Source: an uncultured Sutterella sp.
GTDB lineage: Bacteria; Pseudomonadota; Gammaproteobacteria; Burkholderiales; Burkholderiaceae_F
NCBI GenBank assembly: GCA_902463725.1
Contig: CABQGK010000008.1
Coordinates: forward strand, 38,583-102,582
DNA: 64,000 bases
Reading direction: 5' to 3'
Under the pieces are notes generated by a model that worked only from the letters and a program-made list of their open reading frames with translations, ran no database searches and was not told the DNA's origin. Below, piece by piece: positions 1 through 9,532 of the stretch (position 1 is the stretch's first letter; each line of letters starts with the position of its first letter). The position numbers were made by a program, and so were the translations under genes.

Positions 1-1330
1 GCAGTAGCGCGGAGCGGTTTTCACCAATGATGACCACGGGCTCACTGTGTGTGCTTTCACTCGACTCCATGAGCTTTGTGAAGGGACCCTCACGGCGGTT
101 GGCTTCTCGTACCCATTCCCAACGCTCAATCATGAGCGCTTTGATCTTAGGAATGAGATAGAAGGCCACTGGATTGAGTGCAATCGAGAGAATGGCGGCG
201 CCAACGATCAAGTTGACCGCATAGTCATTGGCAAGATCGAGACTTTTGGCCTGCACCACCAAAATGAACGAAAATTCGCCGATTTGCGCTAGCGCTGCAC
301 TGACCGTGAAGGACGTGTGTAGTGGGTATTTGAGTAGGTGCACCAGGCCAAAAGCGACGGCACTTTTGCCGAGCATGATGATGAGCAGTACCGTCAGTAC
401 ATGTAGGGGCGCTTCGAGCAAAATATGCCAGTCAAAGAGCATGCCGACCCCCACAAAGAAGAGCACCGAGAACGCGTCTTGGAAGGGGAGGGTTTCCGAG
501 GCGGCGCGATGAGCAAAGCTTGATTCGCGCATGACGGCCCCAGCAAAAAAGGCGCCGAGCGCAAAGCTCACATGGAAGAACTCCGCTGCGCCATACGCTA
601 CGCCCACAGCAATGGCCAAAATGAATAGCGTAAAGAGCTCACGCGAACCCGTGCGCGCAATTTCCGAGAGTGCCCAAGGGAGTACGCGCTTGCCGACCAC
701 AAGCATCGTGGCGACAAACGCACTCACGTTGAAAACGGTGATACCAATTTGCCAGAGCACATCTTTTGCGGTGATCGTCGCCCCCGTGCCACTGCCGCCC
801 GTTAGCCCCGCCACCACGGGCAGTAACACGAGAATAAGTACCGTGGCAATGTCTTCGACGACGAGCCAACCCACAGCGATTTGACCGTCCATCGAATTGA
901 GAATGCCGCGCACCTCTAGCGCTTTGATTAGCACGACGGTGGAGGCGCAGGAGAGACAAAGCCCGAGCACGAGGGCCTTGCCCCAGTTCCAATCCCAGAA
1001 AAAGTGCGCCGCCACACCCCCGAGGAGAGTGGCGAAAAACATCTGCAAGATGGCGCCAGGAACCGCAATCCCTTTGACCTTGAGGAGGTCTTTAAAGGAA
1101 AAGTGCAATCCAACGCCAAACATCAAGAGCATCACGCCGATCTCGGAGAGTTGACCAGCGAGTGCAGGATCGGCGTAGACGCCAGGCGTGTATTTGCCCG
1201 CAGCAATCCCTGCTAGGAGATATCCCACGAGTGGGGGAGAGCGGAAAAAACGTTCGGCAATAAAACCGAAGACGAGGGCGAGGGTGAAAGCTATCACCAA
1301 CGTAGAGATGAGGGGAAGAGAGTGTTCCAT
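1..1330 (-). CDS. ybaL: YbaL/Kef-type monovalent cation:proton antiporter (C-terminus outside window)
   Basis: Inner-membrane CPA2-family antiporter expected to exchange K+ or Na+ for H+. About 443 residues are visible, starting at an ATG whose product begins MEHSLPLIST. The Kef/YbaL signatures are present: SPPLVGYLLAG near residue 31, GVMLLMFGVGLHFSFKDL near 65, GWLVVEDIATVL near 150 and SFALGAFFAGAVMRES near 250, within about 12 hydrophobic segments. The reading frame is still open at base 1, so the last membrane segments and the usual cytoplasmic TrkA-N domain lie outside the window. Resemblance is closest to E. coli YbaL rather than KefB/KefC. The ion is inferred from the family. Confidence 0.88.
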   Translation of the reverse strand, partial: MEHSLPLISTLVIAFTLALVFGFIAERFFRSPPLVGYLLAGIAAGKYTPGVYADPALAGQLSEIGVMLLMFGVGLHFSFKDLLKVKGIAVPGAILQMFFATLLGGVAAHFFWDWNWGKALVLGLCLSCASTVVLIKALEVRGILNSMDGQIAVGWLVVEDIATVLILVLLPVVAGLTGGSGTGATITAKDVLWQIGITVFNVSAFVATMLVVGKRVLPWALSEIARTGSRELFTLFILAIAVGVAYGAAEFFHVSFALGAFFAGAVMRESSFAHRAASETLPFQDAFSVLFFVGVGMLFDWHILLEAPLHVLTVLLIIMLGKSAVAFGLVHLLKYPLHTSFTVSAALAQIGEFSFILVVQAKSLDLANDYAVNLIVGAAILSIALNPVAFYLIPKIKALMIERWEWVREANRREGPFTKLMESSESTHSEPVVIIGENRSALL

Positions 1331-1664
1331 GGATTGGGCTTCGTTATTTGTTGTGTTTGTTGACGGAAGATCCCACCTAGGAATAGGCAGATTTTTTACT
1401 TATTTTAGAGGAATGAGGCTTCGGAGTCTTTGCAACACAGGGCGATAAAATGTTGCAAAATGCCAACAATAGCTGTGGAGATGATGAAAATTAAGTGTGG
1501 TAGGACGGAATACTGAGCGCGTTGTTGACAAAGATGCTGAAACTCTCCCTCCATAGGTGAGAGTTGTGGCGAAAAAATCTCCACCCTAAAGGTTGGGTGG
1601 AGATTGGTGTCAACTCAACGCACAGTGCGATGAGTTGACTGAGCAAGGTGCTCGCAGCGAGCAA
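1331..1664. other. Intergenic gap between ybaL and lspA
   Basis: No gene seen. The gap carries the lspA terminator and, beside it, a second small inverted repeat (AACTCTC/GAGAGTT, about 1540-1565). The ybaL promoter should lie in the AT-rich stretch near 1380-1460, but I cannot fix its boxes. Confidence 0.5.
1572..1605 (-). terminator. Intrinsic terminator of ribF-ileS-lspA
   Basis: A perfect 11-bp stem (arms 1576-1586 and 1595-1605) with an 8-nt loop. It is followed on the minus strand by a run of six T. It lies about 60 bp past the lspA stop. Confidence 0.9.
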
Positions 1665-2180
1665 TCAACGCTTTGTGCGGGTGCGCAGTCCGAAAAACTC
1701 ATCAATGATGAGCAGACCCGCGCCCACGCAGATGGCAATATCGGCGACGTTGAACGCTGGCCAGTGCATCCCATTGACATAGAAGTCAAGAAAGTCGATG
1801 ACGTAGCCACGGAACAAGCGGTCGACGAGGTTGCCCGCTGCACCCGCGCAAATCGAGGCGAGCGCAAGCGAGAGCATGACATGCTCGCTCTGACGTCGCA
1901 GAATGCGTAGCATCACGACAATGACCACAATGGCCAACGCGCTAAATAGCCACATCTGCCAGCCGCCAGCATGAGCAAGAAACGAGAAGGCGGCACCGCG
2001 GTTGAAGGCCAACACTAAGTTGAAGCCCGGAAAGACCGGACTGACTTGTCCGGGCTCAAAGGTGTGGGCAAAGTAGTACTTTGTCCCTTGATCAAGTGCA
2101 AAGAGCGCAAAAATGATCAAAAGCCAAAGCACATACTTGCCGTTGTGCCGATCGCTACGTAAGCGGGCATTGCCTGCCAT
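1665..2180 (-). CDS. lspA: Lipoprotein signal peptidase (signal peptidase II)
   Basis: Inner-membrane aspartyl protease that cleaves the signal peptide of diacylglyceryl-modified prolipoproteins after Lgt has acted. 171 residues, normal length. There are four hydrophobic segments and the family motifs GNLVDRLFRGYVIDF and PAFNVADIAI. The catalytic aspartates correspond to D129 and D147. It is the last gene of ribF-ileS-lspA, 15 bp behind ileS, the classical proteobacterial arrangement, and is followed by a strong terminator. The lipoprotein LptE encoded elsewhere in the window is one likely substrate. Confidence 0.97.
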   Translation of the reverse strand: MAGNARLRSDRHNGKYVLWLLIIFALFALDQGTKYYFAHTFEPGQVSPVFPGFNLVLAFNRGAAFSFLAHAGGWQMWLFSALAIVVIVVMLRILRRQSEHVMLSLALASICAGAAGNLVDRLFRGYVIDFLDFYVNGMHWPAFNVADIAICVGAGLLIIDEFFGLRTRTKR

Positions 2181-2195
2181 AGCGGTTCCTTGCTT

Positions 2196-5066
2196 TTAGG
2201 CGAAGCGGCGAGTTTCGCCGGCGCCAAAGAGGTTGGAGATACAACGCGGGCAGAGCGTGGGATGCTCGCTATTGCTACCAACGCCCGCGACATAGTGCCA
2301 GCAGCGGGCGCACTTCTGCTCGGTAGCAACCGTCACCGAGAGATGCGTGCTGTCGTCGGCGCTCTTGACGAGGTCAACGTGGCTGACGATCATCACAAAG
2401 CGCAGCTCCTCACCGAGGCTAGCGAGGTCTTCGTAGAGCGCAGCCGGCACTTCGATACGGGCATTGGCCGCAAGAGAGCTACCGAGGCCGCTCTGTTCAC
2501 GCTGCTCTTCGATGGCCTTTTGCAGATCGGCTCGTACCGCACGGATGCGTGCCCACTTCGCGAGCAGGGCTTCTGCATCGGCGGGCGCAGGCAGCGGCTC
2601 AAACGTTTCAGCAAAGATCGAGCCGATTTCGTTCGGAGAGAAGATAGCAAAGGCTTCTTCTGCGGTAAACGAGAGGATCGGCGCGATCAATCGCAGGAAC
2701 GTCTTCGTGATGTAGTAGAGCGCGGTTTGAGCCGAGCGGCGAGCACGGCTATTGGGGGCCGTCGTGTAGAGACGATCCTTGAGCACGTCTAGATAGAAGC
2801 CACCGAGGTCGGTCGAGGCGAAGGTCTGCAAGAGGTTCGTCACGTTGTGGAAACGGAACTCCTTGTACTCGGCAAGCACGCTCTGCTGGAACGCTTCGGT
2901 ATAGGCGATAGCCCAGCGATCGAGCTCGGTGAGCTCATCCACGGGGAGCATATCGTGTTTCGGATCGAAGTCAGAGGTGTTCGCCAAGAGGAATCGCAGC
3001 GTATTGCGCAGACGGCGATAGCTTTCCACGACACGCTTCAGAATCGTCTTACCGAGACGCAGTTCACCTGAGTAGTCGGTGCTACCGACCCAGAGGCGGA
3101 GAATTTCAGCGCCGAACTGCTCGCTGATTTCCTGCGGACGGACGATGTTGCCCTTGGACTTGGACATCTTTTCGCCCTTTTCGTCAACGACGAAACCGTG
3201 CGTGAGCAGCATGTCGTACGGAGGACGACCGTCGAGCATGGTGGAGGTGAGCAACGAGCTGTGGAACCAACCGCGGTGCTGATCGCTCCCCTCAAGGTAG
3301 AGGTCCGCAGGCCACTGCAACAAGTCCTTGTGAGAGCCGCGCAACACCGTGAAGTGCGTCACACCGCTATCGAACCAAACGTCGAGAATGTCTGTGCTCT
3401 TGACGTAGTTGGCCGCATCAGCGCCCAAGAAGTCCTCAGGCTTGCTACGAGACCACGCTTCGATGCCCTGGGCTTCGACCAACTCGATGACACGGTCCAT
3501 GATCGCGAGCGTATCGGGATGCAGTTCCCCTGTTTCCTTATGAAGGAAGAATGGGAGCGGTACCCCCCAATTGCGCTGGCGCGAGATGCACCAGTCGGGG
3601 CGGTTTTCGATCATGGCGTAGAGTCGATTAATACCCCAAGCAGGGAAGAACTTCGTGTTCTTGACGCCTTCAAGAGCCTTTTCGCGCAACGAGTGTTCGC
3701 TCGGCTTGGTATTGAGCACGCCCTTGGTGTCAGCATCGGGCTGATCCATGCGAATAAACCACTGGCTCGTTGCACGGTAGATGAGCGGCGTCTTATGACG
3801 CCAGCAGTGCATGTAGCTGTGCTGCATCTTGCCCTGCGCGAGCAAACTGCCAGCGAGGTTGAGCGCTTCGATGATCTTGGGTTGTGCGGCCCAGATGTTC
3901 ATGCCGCCAAAGAGCGGCAGATCATCGGCGTAGACACCATCTCCCTTCACAGGGGTGAGAATGTCGTCGTTGGTGAAGCCGTTGTTTTTGCAGGAGAGAT
4001 AGTCGTCCAAACCATAGGCTGGCGCCGAGTGCACGATACCCGTACCAGCGCTTGCATCAACGTAGTCCGCAAGGAACACGGGTGAGAGGCGACGGTAGCC
4101 TGCTTCAAGCTCATAGAGCGGGTGACGGAAGGCGACGTGGTCAAGCGCAGCACCCTTAACGGTGGCCTTGACCGTACCGTTCAAGCCGTAGCGCTTGAGT
4201 GCGTCTTCGGCGAGGCCCGCAGCCAAAATAAGCAGACGATCGCCCGTATCAACGAGCGCGTAGTCCAGCTCGGGATTGACGTTGAGCGCTTGGTTGGCTG
4301 GCAACGTCCAAGGGGTTGTCGTCCAGATGACGACATAGACGGGCTTCTCAAGCGTGGTATTGAATGCACGCTCAAGCCCTTCTTTGCTTGAAGGGTCAAG
4401 CGCAAAGGCAACGTCAACGGTATAGCTTTCGACGTCCTTGTATTCGACTTCTGCTTCAGCCAACGCGCTCTGGCAGTCAAAGCACCAGTTGACGGGTTTG
4501 AGCCCGCGGTAGACGTAGCCCTTTTCCATCACGTGCTTGAGTACACGGATTTCTTCGGCTTCGTTCGTGTAGCGCATCGTGCGATAGGGATTGTCCCAGA
4601 AACCAAGCACTCCCAAGCGCTTGAAGTCCGCGAGCTGCAACAGACTCTGCTCCATGGCATATTCACGTGCAAGGCGTTGCGTCTCGTCTGCCGGCAGATT
4701 CTTACCGTGGAGCTTTTCGATCTGAACTTCGATCGGCATGCCGTGGCAATCCCAACCTGGTACATACGGCGCGTTGTAGCCCTCGAGGAGTTTCTCCTTG
4801 ACGATCATGTCCTTGAGGATCTTGTTGACGGCATGGCCGACGTGGATGGTGCCGTTGGCATAGGGAGGACCATCATGGAGGATGAACTTTTTGGCGTCAC
4901 GGCGCGCGTCGATAATGCGCTCGTAGAGGTGTGATTCGTCCCAGGCTTTAATCCAGCCGGGTTCACGCTGCGCGAGATTCCCTCGCATGGGGAAGGGGGT
5001 ATCCGGTAGGTTGAGCGGATACTTCTTGGAATCGGCGTCATTGGCCGTGTTGGCATCTTTTGCCAT
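2196..5066 (-). CDS. ileS: Isoleucyl-tRNA synthetase
   Basis: Class I synthetase that charges tRNA-Ile, with an editing domain that hydrolyses Val-tRNA-Ile. 956 residues, normal for the bacterial type. The HIGH-type motif (HVGH) is at 75-78 and KMSKS near residue 630. A C-terminal zinc module with CARCW and CPRC cysteine pairs is intact, typical of the E. coli-like class. The start follows a GGAGA-type ribosome-binding site and begins MAKDANTAND. It is the middle gene of ribF-ileS-lspA. If the CAU tRNA at 26.7 kb is tRNA-Ile2, its lysidine-modified form would be charged by this enzyme. Confidence 0.98.
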   Translation of the reverse strand: MAKDANTANDADSKKYPLNLPDTPFPMRGNLAQREPGWIKAWDESHLYERIIDARRDAKKFILHDGPPYANGTIHVGHAVNKILKDMIVKEKLLEGYNAPYVPGWDCHGMPIEVQIEKLHGKNLPADETQRLAREYAMEQSLLQLADFKRLGVLGFWDNPYRTMRYTNEAEEIRVLKHVMEKGYVYRGLKPVNWCFDCQSALAEAEVEYKDVESYTVDVAFALDPSSKEGLERAFNTTLEKPVYVVIWTTTPWTLPANQALNVNPELDYALVDTGDRLLILAAGLAEDALKRYGLNGTVKATVKGAALDHVAFRHPLYELEAGYRRLSPVFLADYVDASAGTGIVHSAPAYGLDDYLSCKNNGFTNDDILTPVKGDGVYADDLPLFGGMNIWAAQPKIIEALNLAGSLLAQGKMQHSYMHCWRHKTPLIYRATSQWFIRMDQPDADTKGVLNTKPSEHSLREKALEGVKNTKFFPAWGINRLYAMIENRPDWCISRQRNWGVPLPFFLHKETGELHPDTLAIMDRVIELVEAQGIEAWSRSKPEDFLGADAANYVKSTDILDVWFDSGVTHFTVLRGSHKDLLQWPADLYLEGSDQHRGWFHSSLLTSTMLDGRPPYDMLLTHGFVVDEKGEKMSKSKGNIVRPQEISEQFGAEILRLWVGSTDYSGELRLGKTILKRVVESYRRLRNTLRFLLANTSDFDPKHDMLPVDELTELDRWAIAYTEAFQQSVLAEYKEFRFHNVTNLLQTFASTDLGGFYLDVLKDRLYTTAPNSRARRSAQTALYYITKTFLRLIAPILSFTAEEAFAIFSPNEIGSIFAETFEPLPAPADAEALLAKWARIRAVRADLQKAIEEQREQSGLGSSLAANARIEVPAALYEDLASLGEELRFVMIVSHVDLVKSADDSTHLSVTVATEQKCARCWHYVAGVGSNSEHPTLCPRCISNLFGAGETRRFA

Positions 5067-5137
5067 GGAAATCTCCTGGCCCCCTCGGGCTCTTCAGTTG
5101 ATTAAACATGGGTGCACAAATTGTCAGCGTCGACCGA

Positions 5138-6115
5138 TTACTCTGGCTTTGGGCTGACAGTGCTGTCCGCAAGGGGACAGCCTAAAATCCGACGGGCACT
5201 CCGTGCGTCGGATTCGATGGCAGCTCGAAGTTCTTCGAGCCCCGAAAACTTTTTCTCGCCGCGTAGCCGCTCGACAAACTCGACTTCGACAACGCGACCA
5301 TAGGCATCCCCTTGCCAGTCAAAGACATGCGTTTCCAACAGGTAGCGCCCGTCGCTTTCAACCGTGGGTTTACGCCCAATCGACGCAACGCCGTTGAGGC
5401 CAATACCTGCGGATAGACCACGGATGCGTACAGCAAAGATTCCATCGACGGCGGGGTGCGCTTGGGATCCCGGCGGAATTGGCGCCATGTTGAGGGTCGG
5501 AAAGCCGAGTGTGCGACCTAGCGCCGCCCCGTGAATGACGCGTCCAGTCATGCTGTAGGGGCGTCCGAGCATCTGCGCTGCTTCGAAGAGGTCACCCGCG
5601 CGAAGCACTTCACGAATGCGCGAGCTGCTGATGCGGCTTTCTTCGTGATAGACCATGGGCTGCACGTAGAGCTCGAACGGATAGCGCGCGCTCATCGTCG
5701 AGAGCGTCTCGACGCTTCCCGAGCGATCGCTACCGAAACGAAAATCTTCACCCACCGTGATCCAATAGGTTTCCAGTCCTTTGAGCAGGATCTCAGTGAC
5801 GAAGTCCTGAGCACTCAAACTCGCGAGAGACCGGTGGAAGGGCAGAATGTAGACCCGTTCAATACCCGTATTGAGAATTCTGAGAACCTTGTCGTAGAGC
5901 GTGGAGATGCGAACAATCTCGCCGCCGCGACCGAAGAAGTCCTTCGGATGCGGTTCGAACGTCACCACAGAAGGGACGAGCCCCCTGTCGTGAGCCGCTG
6001 CGCAGACCATCCTCAAGAGAGACTGATGTCCAAGGTGTACGCCATCAAAGTTGCCAATAGCAACGGCAGAAGGACGTTTCAGCAGAGGATCAGGTAAACC
6101 ACGAAAAACGCGCAT
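5138..6115 (-). CDS. ribF: Bifunctional riboflavin kinase / FAD synthetase
   Basis: Converts riboflavin to FMN and then FAD. 325 residues from the ATG chosen here (MRVFRGLPDP); the frame stays open 35 codons further upstream, but that part is low in family character and overlaps the promoter. The N-terminal nucleotidyltransferase domain has GNFDGVHLGH at residues 21-30. The C-terminal flavokinase domain follows from about residue 185 (GRTLGFPTLNM, then HVFDW). First gene of ribF-ileS-lspA, 71 bp before ileS. The FAD it makes would serve the electron-transfer flavoprotein encoded at 45 kb. Confidence 0.96.
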   Translation of the reverse strand: MRVFRGLPDPLLKRPSAVAIGNFDGVHLGHQSLLRMVCAAAHDRGLVPSVVTFEPHPKDFFGRGGEIVRISTLYDKVLRILNTGIERVYILPFHRSLASLSAQDFVTEILLKGLETYWITVGEDFRFGSDRSGSVETLSTMSARYPFELYVQPMVYHEESRISSSRIREVLRAGDLFEAAQMLGRPYSMTGRVIHGAALGRTLGFPTLNMAPIPPGSQAHPAVDGIFAVRIRGLSAGIGLNGVASIGRKPTVESDGRYLLETHVFDWQGDAYGRVVEVEFVERLRGEKKFSGLEELRAAIESDARSARRILGCPLADSTVSPKPE

Positions 6116-6152
6116 GGCTATCAAAAGGTTATTGGTAAAAGGGTGATTTTTG

Positions 6153-6180
6153 ATTATACGGAATTTCACCGTACTTTCAG
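6153..6180 (-). promoter_or_regulatory. Promoter of ribF-ileS-lspA
   Basis: On the minus strand CTGAAA is followed 16 nt later by a perfect TATAAT, about 38 nt upstream of the ribF ATG. Good sigma70 match; no experimental support. Confidence 0.6.
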
Positions 6181-6360
6181 CACCTCTAGGTAAAATAGCG
6201 GATAGAATGTGCGCCTTCAAACGCCTAGTATGGCGCTTTGTGGCAGGCTAGAGCCCTCATTCGCACGATGTTTGAGCTGGTGTTGTGTTCTGGTTTTGCT
6301 CAATGGGTCACGTGCCAGGGCACGCTTCCCAACTCTGCTCACCTCTTTTAGGAGTCGTTC

Positions 6361-7008
6361 GTGAAGAACATCGTCATTTTGATCTCGGGCCGCGGAAGCA
6401 ATTTTGAAGCGATCCTGAACGCCTCGCGCCAAGAGGATTGGGCGGGGCGGTTTGGTGCTCGCATTCGTGCGGTTATTAGTAACCGTCCAGAGGCCGCCGG
6501 GCTTGTGACGGCAGCGCACAACGGTATTGAGGCCGTGGCGCTCGACCATAAAGCTTTTGCGAGCCGTGAGGCCTTTGATGAGAAGCTCGCAGAGTGTGTG
6601 CAAAGCTACGAGCCCGATGTCGTAGTGCTCGCTGGTTTTATGCGTATTCTCACGGAAGGCTTTGTGCGGCGTTTTGAGGGGCGGCTACTCAATATTCATC
6701 CCGCGATCCTGCCGCTTTTCCCTGGGCTCGATACGCATCGACGTGCGATTGAGGCAGGTTGCCGCGTGCATGGCTCGACCGTACACTTTGTGAGTCCCGT
6801 GCTTGACGGGGGCGCCATTATCGGTCAAGCGGTGCTGAGAGTGCTTCCTTCTGATGACCCTGAGGCGCTCGCGCATCGGGGACTTGCGCTCGAGCACGTG
6901 CTGTACCCGCGTTGCGTGCGCGCGCTGATTACGGGGCGCGTTCGCTTAGAGAACAATCGTGCTGTGATGGATGATGAAACGGCACGCGAATTGACGATTT
7001 TTGGTTGA
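6361..7008 (+). CDS. purN: Phosphoribosylglycinamide formyltransferase (GAR transformylase)
   Basis: Third step of purine synthesis: transfers formyl from 10-formyl-tetrahydrofolate to GAR. 215 residues, normal length. The start is GTG, set by GGAG six bases upstream. The catalytic triad is visible as N111 and H113 (NIHPAILP) and D149 (VLDGG). The GRGSNF phosphate-binding loop is at residues 10-15. Divergent from ribF, and 109 bp before rsmB, a pairing common in betaproteobacteria. Confidence 0.97.
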   Translation: MKNIVILISGRGSNFEAILNASRQEDWAGRFGARIRAVISNRPEAAGLVTAAHNGIEAVALDHKAFASREAFDEKLAECVQSYEPDVVVLAGFMRILTEGFVRRFEGRLLNIHPAILPLFPGLDTHRRAIEAGCRVHGSTVHFVSPVLDGGAIIGQAVLRVLPSDDPEALAHRGLALEHVLYPRCVRALITGRVRLENNRAVMDDETARELTIFG

Positions 7009-7116
7009 GTGAGTTGGCGTTAGAGCATACACGGGCCTGCTCCGATCGGGCGCAGCCTACGGTTGAGAGGCTTCAGCCCAACCCTCCCCATTAACTATTG
7101 TGAGAACACTAGCACT

Positions 7117-8583
7117 ATGGCAGAAAATGCTTTCCCCAAGCGCCATGCGTTTGCGCGTCCCAAGAAGCGCCGCGCCGAGCGCACTGAATCCCCCCGCCGT
7201 ACCGAGCGGCAGCGTGCCGCAAGCAAGCGTCAGCGTGAAGCTGCACGCGCTGGCTTTGAGAAGGGGGCGCAGACACCTGAGAAACGTATGGCGCCGCTCA
7301 ATCCTGGGCAGGTCCGTATCACGAGCCTCATTATTGATGAATTAACTCGTGCACTTGCCGTGATTCTCAAGCTCGATGGCCCCGCGGACGTGCTCATGAA
7401 GCTCTTTTTTAAGAGCAACCCACAGCTCGGCATGCGTGAGCGCGGCTTGATCGCAGAAGGGATTTACTATGCGCTACGGCACTACGCATCGATTCGCTGG
7501 GCCATGCGCCCGGTGCGTGCAGATCGTGCTCCACGGCTTGCTGCGCTCGTGACGCTAGCACGTCAGCATGGGCTTGAGAGTTTGCCGCCCAATGCGATTG
7601 GGCAGGAAGAGGGACCGCTTAAAAATATTCTCGCGCAGGATCTTTCTGCTGCGCCCGCACACGTTCGCGCGGAGCTCCCCCAGTGGCTCTACGATTTGCT
7701 TGAAGCGCAGTACGACGATACCGCTGTGCTTTACCCGTCAATGCTCGAAGGGGCTCCGCTCGACTTGCGTGTCAATCTTCTTAAGGCTACTCGTGCTCAA
7801 GTGCTAGCAGAACTTGAAAAAAATGGCGTGGCTGCGTTTGCTACCCCCTACAGCCCCGACGGGATTCGTCTGCCGACCAAGCCTGGTTTGACACAGTGGC
7901 CGGTTTACAAAGATGGCCTTGTCGACGTACAGGATGAAGGTAGTCAGCTCGTGGCGCGCTTGGTGCAGCCGCATCGTCGAGAGATGATTTGCGACTTTTG
8001 CGCTGGCGCCGGTGGCAAGACGCTCGCGATGGGGGCGCTTATGCGCTCGACGGGACGGCTCTACGCGTTTGACGTCAATGAAAAGCGTCTCAATGGCATG
8101 ATGCCCCGTGTGCGTCGCGCTGGTCTCACGAATGTGCATCCCATTGCGATTCGCAATGAACGCGACAACCGTGTCAAGCGCCTGCAGGGTAAGTTTGACC
8201 GTGTGCTTATCGATGCTCCGTGTACGGGAACAGGTACCTTCCGCCGTAATCCCGACCTCAAGTGGCGTCTGAGCCCAGAGGAGCTTGAACGCATCAATGC
8301 GATTCAAAAAAGTGTTCTCGAGGAAGCTAGCAAACTCGTGAAGGCGGGAGGGCGTCTCGTTTATGCGACCTGCTCCATGCTGAAGCGCGAAAATCAGGAT
8401 GTGGTGGAAGCGTTCTTGGCCGAGCATCCCGATTGGCACGTGGTACCTGCTCTCGAAGTGCTCGCTCAGCAGGGCATTGTGTTTGACCCCGAAGCGGCAG
8501 CGCGCTTTGGTGATTACTTCCAGATGTTGCCGCACGTGCACAACACCGATGGTTTCTTTGCCGCGGTACTCGTGAAGGATTGA
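7117..8583 (+). CDS. rsmB: RsmB-family rRNA (cytosine-C5) methyltransferase
   Basis: S-adenosylmethionine-dependent methyltransferase of the NOL1/NOP2/Sun class, most likely making m5C967 in 16S rRNA. 488 residues from the ATG (MAENAFPKRH). A TTG 54 bases upstream is possible but has no better ribosome-binding site. Domains in order: a basic Arg/Lys-rich N-terminal tail of about 65 residues, an N-terminal RNA-binding region, then the methyltransferase with DFCAGAGGKTLAMG, DAPCTGTGTFRRNPD and YATCSMLKREN. Both catalytic cysteines (motifs IV and VI) are present. The basic tail is longer than in E. coli RsmB. The exact target base is inferred. Confidence 0.9.
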   Translation: MAENAFPKRHAFARPKKRRAERTESPRRTERQRAASKRQREAARAGFEKGAQTPEKRMAPLNPGQVRITSLIIDELTRALAVILKLDGPADVLMKLFFKSNPQLGMRERGLIAEGIYYALRHYASIRWAMRPVRADRAPRLAALVTLARQHGLESLPPNAIGQEEGPLKNILAQDLSAAPAHVRAELPQWLYDLLEAQYDDTAVLYPSMLEGAPLDLRVNLLKATRAQVLAELEKNGVAAFATPYSPDGIRLPTKPGLTQWPVYKDGLVDVQDEGSQLVARLVQPHRREMICDFCAGAGGKTLAMGALMRSTGRLYAFDVNEKRLNGMMPRVRRAGLTNVHPIAIRNERDNRVKRLQGKFDRVLIDAPCTGTGTFRRNPDLKWRLSPEELERINAIQKSVLEEASKLVKAGGRLVYATCSMLKRENQDVVEAFLAEHPDWHVVPALEVLAQQGIVFDPEAAARFGDYFQMLPHVHNTDGFFAAVLVKD

Positions 8584-8639
8584 TGTGCTGAGGAGCTTGC
8601 TGGTCTCGCGCCCGCAAGCTGTAGCATGCCTAAACAGAG

Positions 8640-8674
8640 AGGCGTTCTCCACCTGTGGGAGAGCGCCTTTTTTT
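8640..8674 (+). terminator. Intrinsic terminator of purN-rsmB
   Basis: 11-bp GC-rich stem (8640-8650 with 8658-8668, one G-U pair) followed by seven T. Confidence 0.9.
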
Positions 8675-8685
8675 CGAAGACTCAA

Positions 8686-8719
8686 AGAAAAAGGCCTCTA
8701 ACCACCTTGTTAGAAGCCT
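8686..8719 (-). terminator. Intrinsic terminator of rpmB-rpmG
   Basis: On the minus strand an 11-bp stem (8709-8719 with 8692-8702, one G-U pair) runs into five T. It sits back-to-back with the rsmB terminator. Confidence 0.85.
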
Positions 8720-8780
8720 AAAAAGCAAAATGCTCGGCTAGCATCAACCGAGCATTTTCGCCAGAAACTCATCGCTCGAA

Positions 8781-8948
8781 TTACTTGAGCTTGGTTTCCT
8801 TGTAAACCACGTGCTTACGAGCCACGGGGTCGAACTTGGAGATTTCCATCTTGCCGGAGGAATTCTTCTTGTTCTTCGTCGTGGTGTAGAAGTGACCGGT
8901 ACCGGCCGTGGATTCGAGCTTGATCTTTTCACGTGCGCCTTTTGCCAT
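8781..8948 (-). CDS. rpmG: 50S ribosomal protein L33
   Basis: 55-residue basic protein of the large ribosomal subunit, beginning MAKGAREKIKLESTAGTGHF and ending KETKLK, the standard bacterial L33 length. It has no CxxC zinc pairs, so it is the zinc-independent form. It follows rpmB by 13 bp on the same strand, the usual rpmB-rpmG operon, and is followed by a terminator. GGAG ribosome-binding site nine bases before the start. Confidence 0.97.
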   Translation of the reverse strand: MAKGAREKIKLESTAGTGHFYTTTKNKKNSSGKMEISKFDPVARKHVVYKETKLK

Positions 8949-8961
8949 GGTGAACTCCTAA

Positions 8962-9195
8962 TTAGATTTCGCCGCGGGCGCGAAGGTCCGCCAAAACCGC
9001 ATCAATACCAATCTTATCAACCGTGCGAAGGCCAGCCGTCGTCAAACGCAGACGAACCCAACGGTTTTCACTTTCAACCCAGAAACGGCGGTACTGCAGA
9101 TTGGGCATGAAGCGACGCTTTGTTTTATTGTTCGCGTGCGAGACGTGATGGCCGACCATCGGCGCCTTACCGGTGACTTGACACACTCGTGCCAT
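8962..9195 (-). CDS. rpmB: 50S ribosomal protein L28
   Basis: 77-residue large-subunit protein, start MARVCQVTGKAP, with the family features HANNKTKRRF and LRLTTAGLRTVDK. Full length compared with E. coli L28 (78 residues). First gene of the rpmB-rpmG pair. A GGAG ribosome-binding site lies upstream and a perfect -10 box about 95 bases upstream. Confidence 0.98.
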   Translation of the reverse strand: MARVCQVTGKAPMVGHHVSHANNKTKRRFMPNLQYRRFWVESENRWVRLRLTTAGLRTVDKIGIDAVLADLRARGEI

Positions 9196-9288
9196 CTCTA
9201 ACTCCAGTCAAAATTTGAAATAAAAACATCTCGCAGGCTCAAACCTCAAACGCATTCAAGGAAGCCACGCGAGCGCAGAAAGAATGAG

Positions 9289-9294
9289 ATTATA
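9289..9294 (-). promoter_or_regulatory. -10 box of rpmB-rpmG promoter
   Basis: Perfect TATAAT on the minus strand about 94 nt upstream of rpmB. No good -35 match at 16-18 nt, so only the -10 element is called. Confidence 0.5.
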
Positions 9295-9502
9295 CGCCAG
9301 AATGACTTTTGATTTCCACTCATGCAGGCAAGAAAATGCCTCGAGCTGATTCCCCACAGTGTCAGTACAGGGAGTCTGGAGCACCAAAAATTTCAGACGT
9401 GGAGCGCATTCTACCGATTTTTTCCAGAGTTGTGTGAGCGGAAGGAGACTTTTTTTGAAGCGCTAATCTTGACGGGGCCCTCACCATGGCGGGCATCGCA
9501 CG

Positions 9503-9532
9503 TGCACAGTGCTAAGAGCGTTTCTGTACAAT
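9503..9532 (+). promoter_or_regulatory. Possible ispH promoter
   Basis: TGCACA, 18-nt spacer, TACAAT; about 139 nt upstream of the ispH ATG. Moderate consensus match only. Confidence 0.4.
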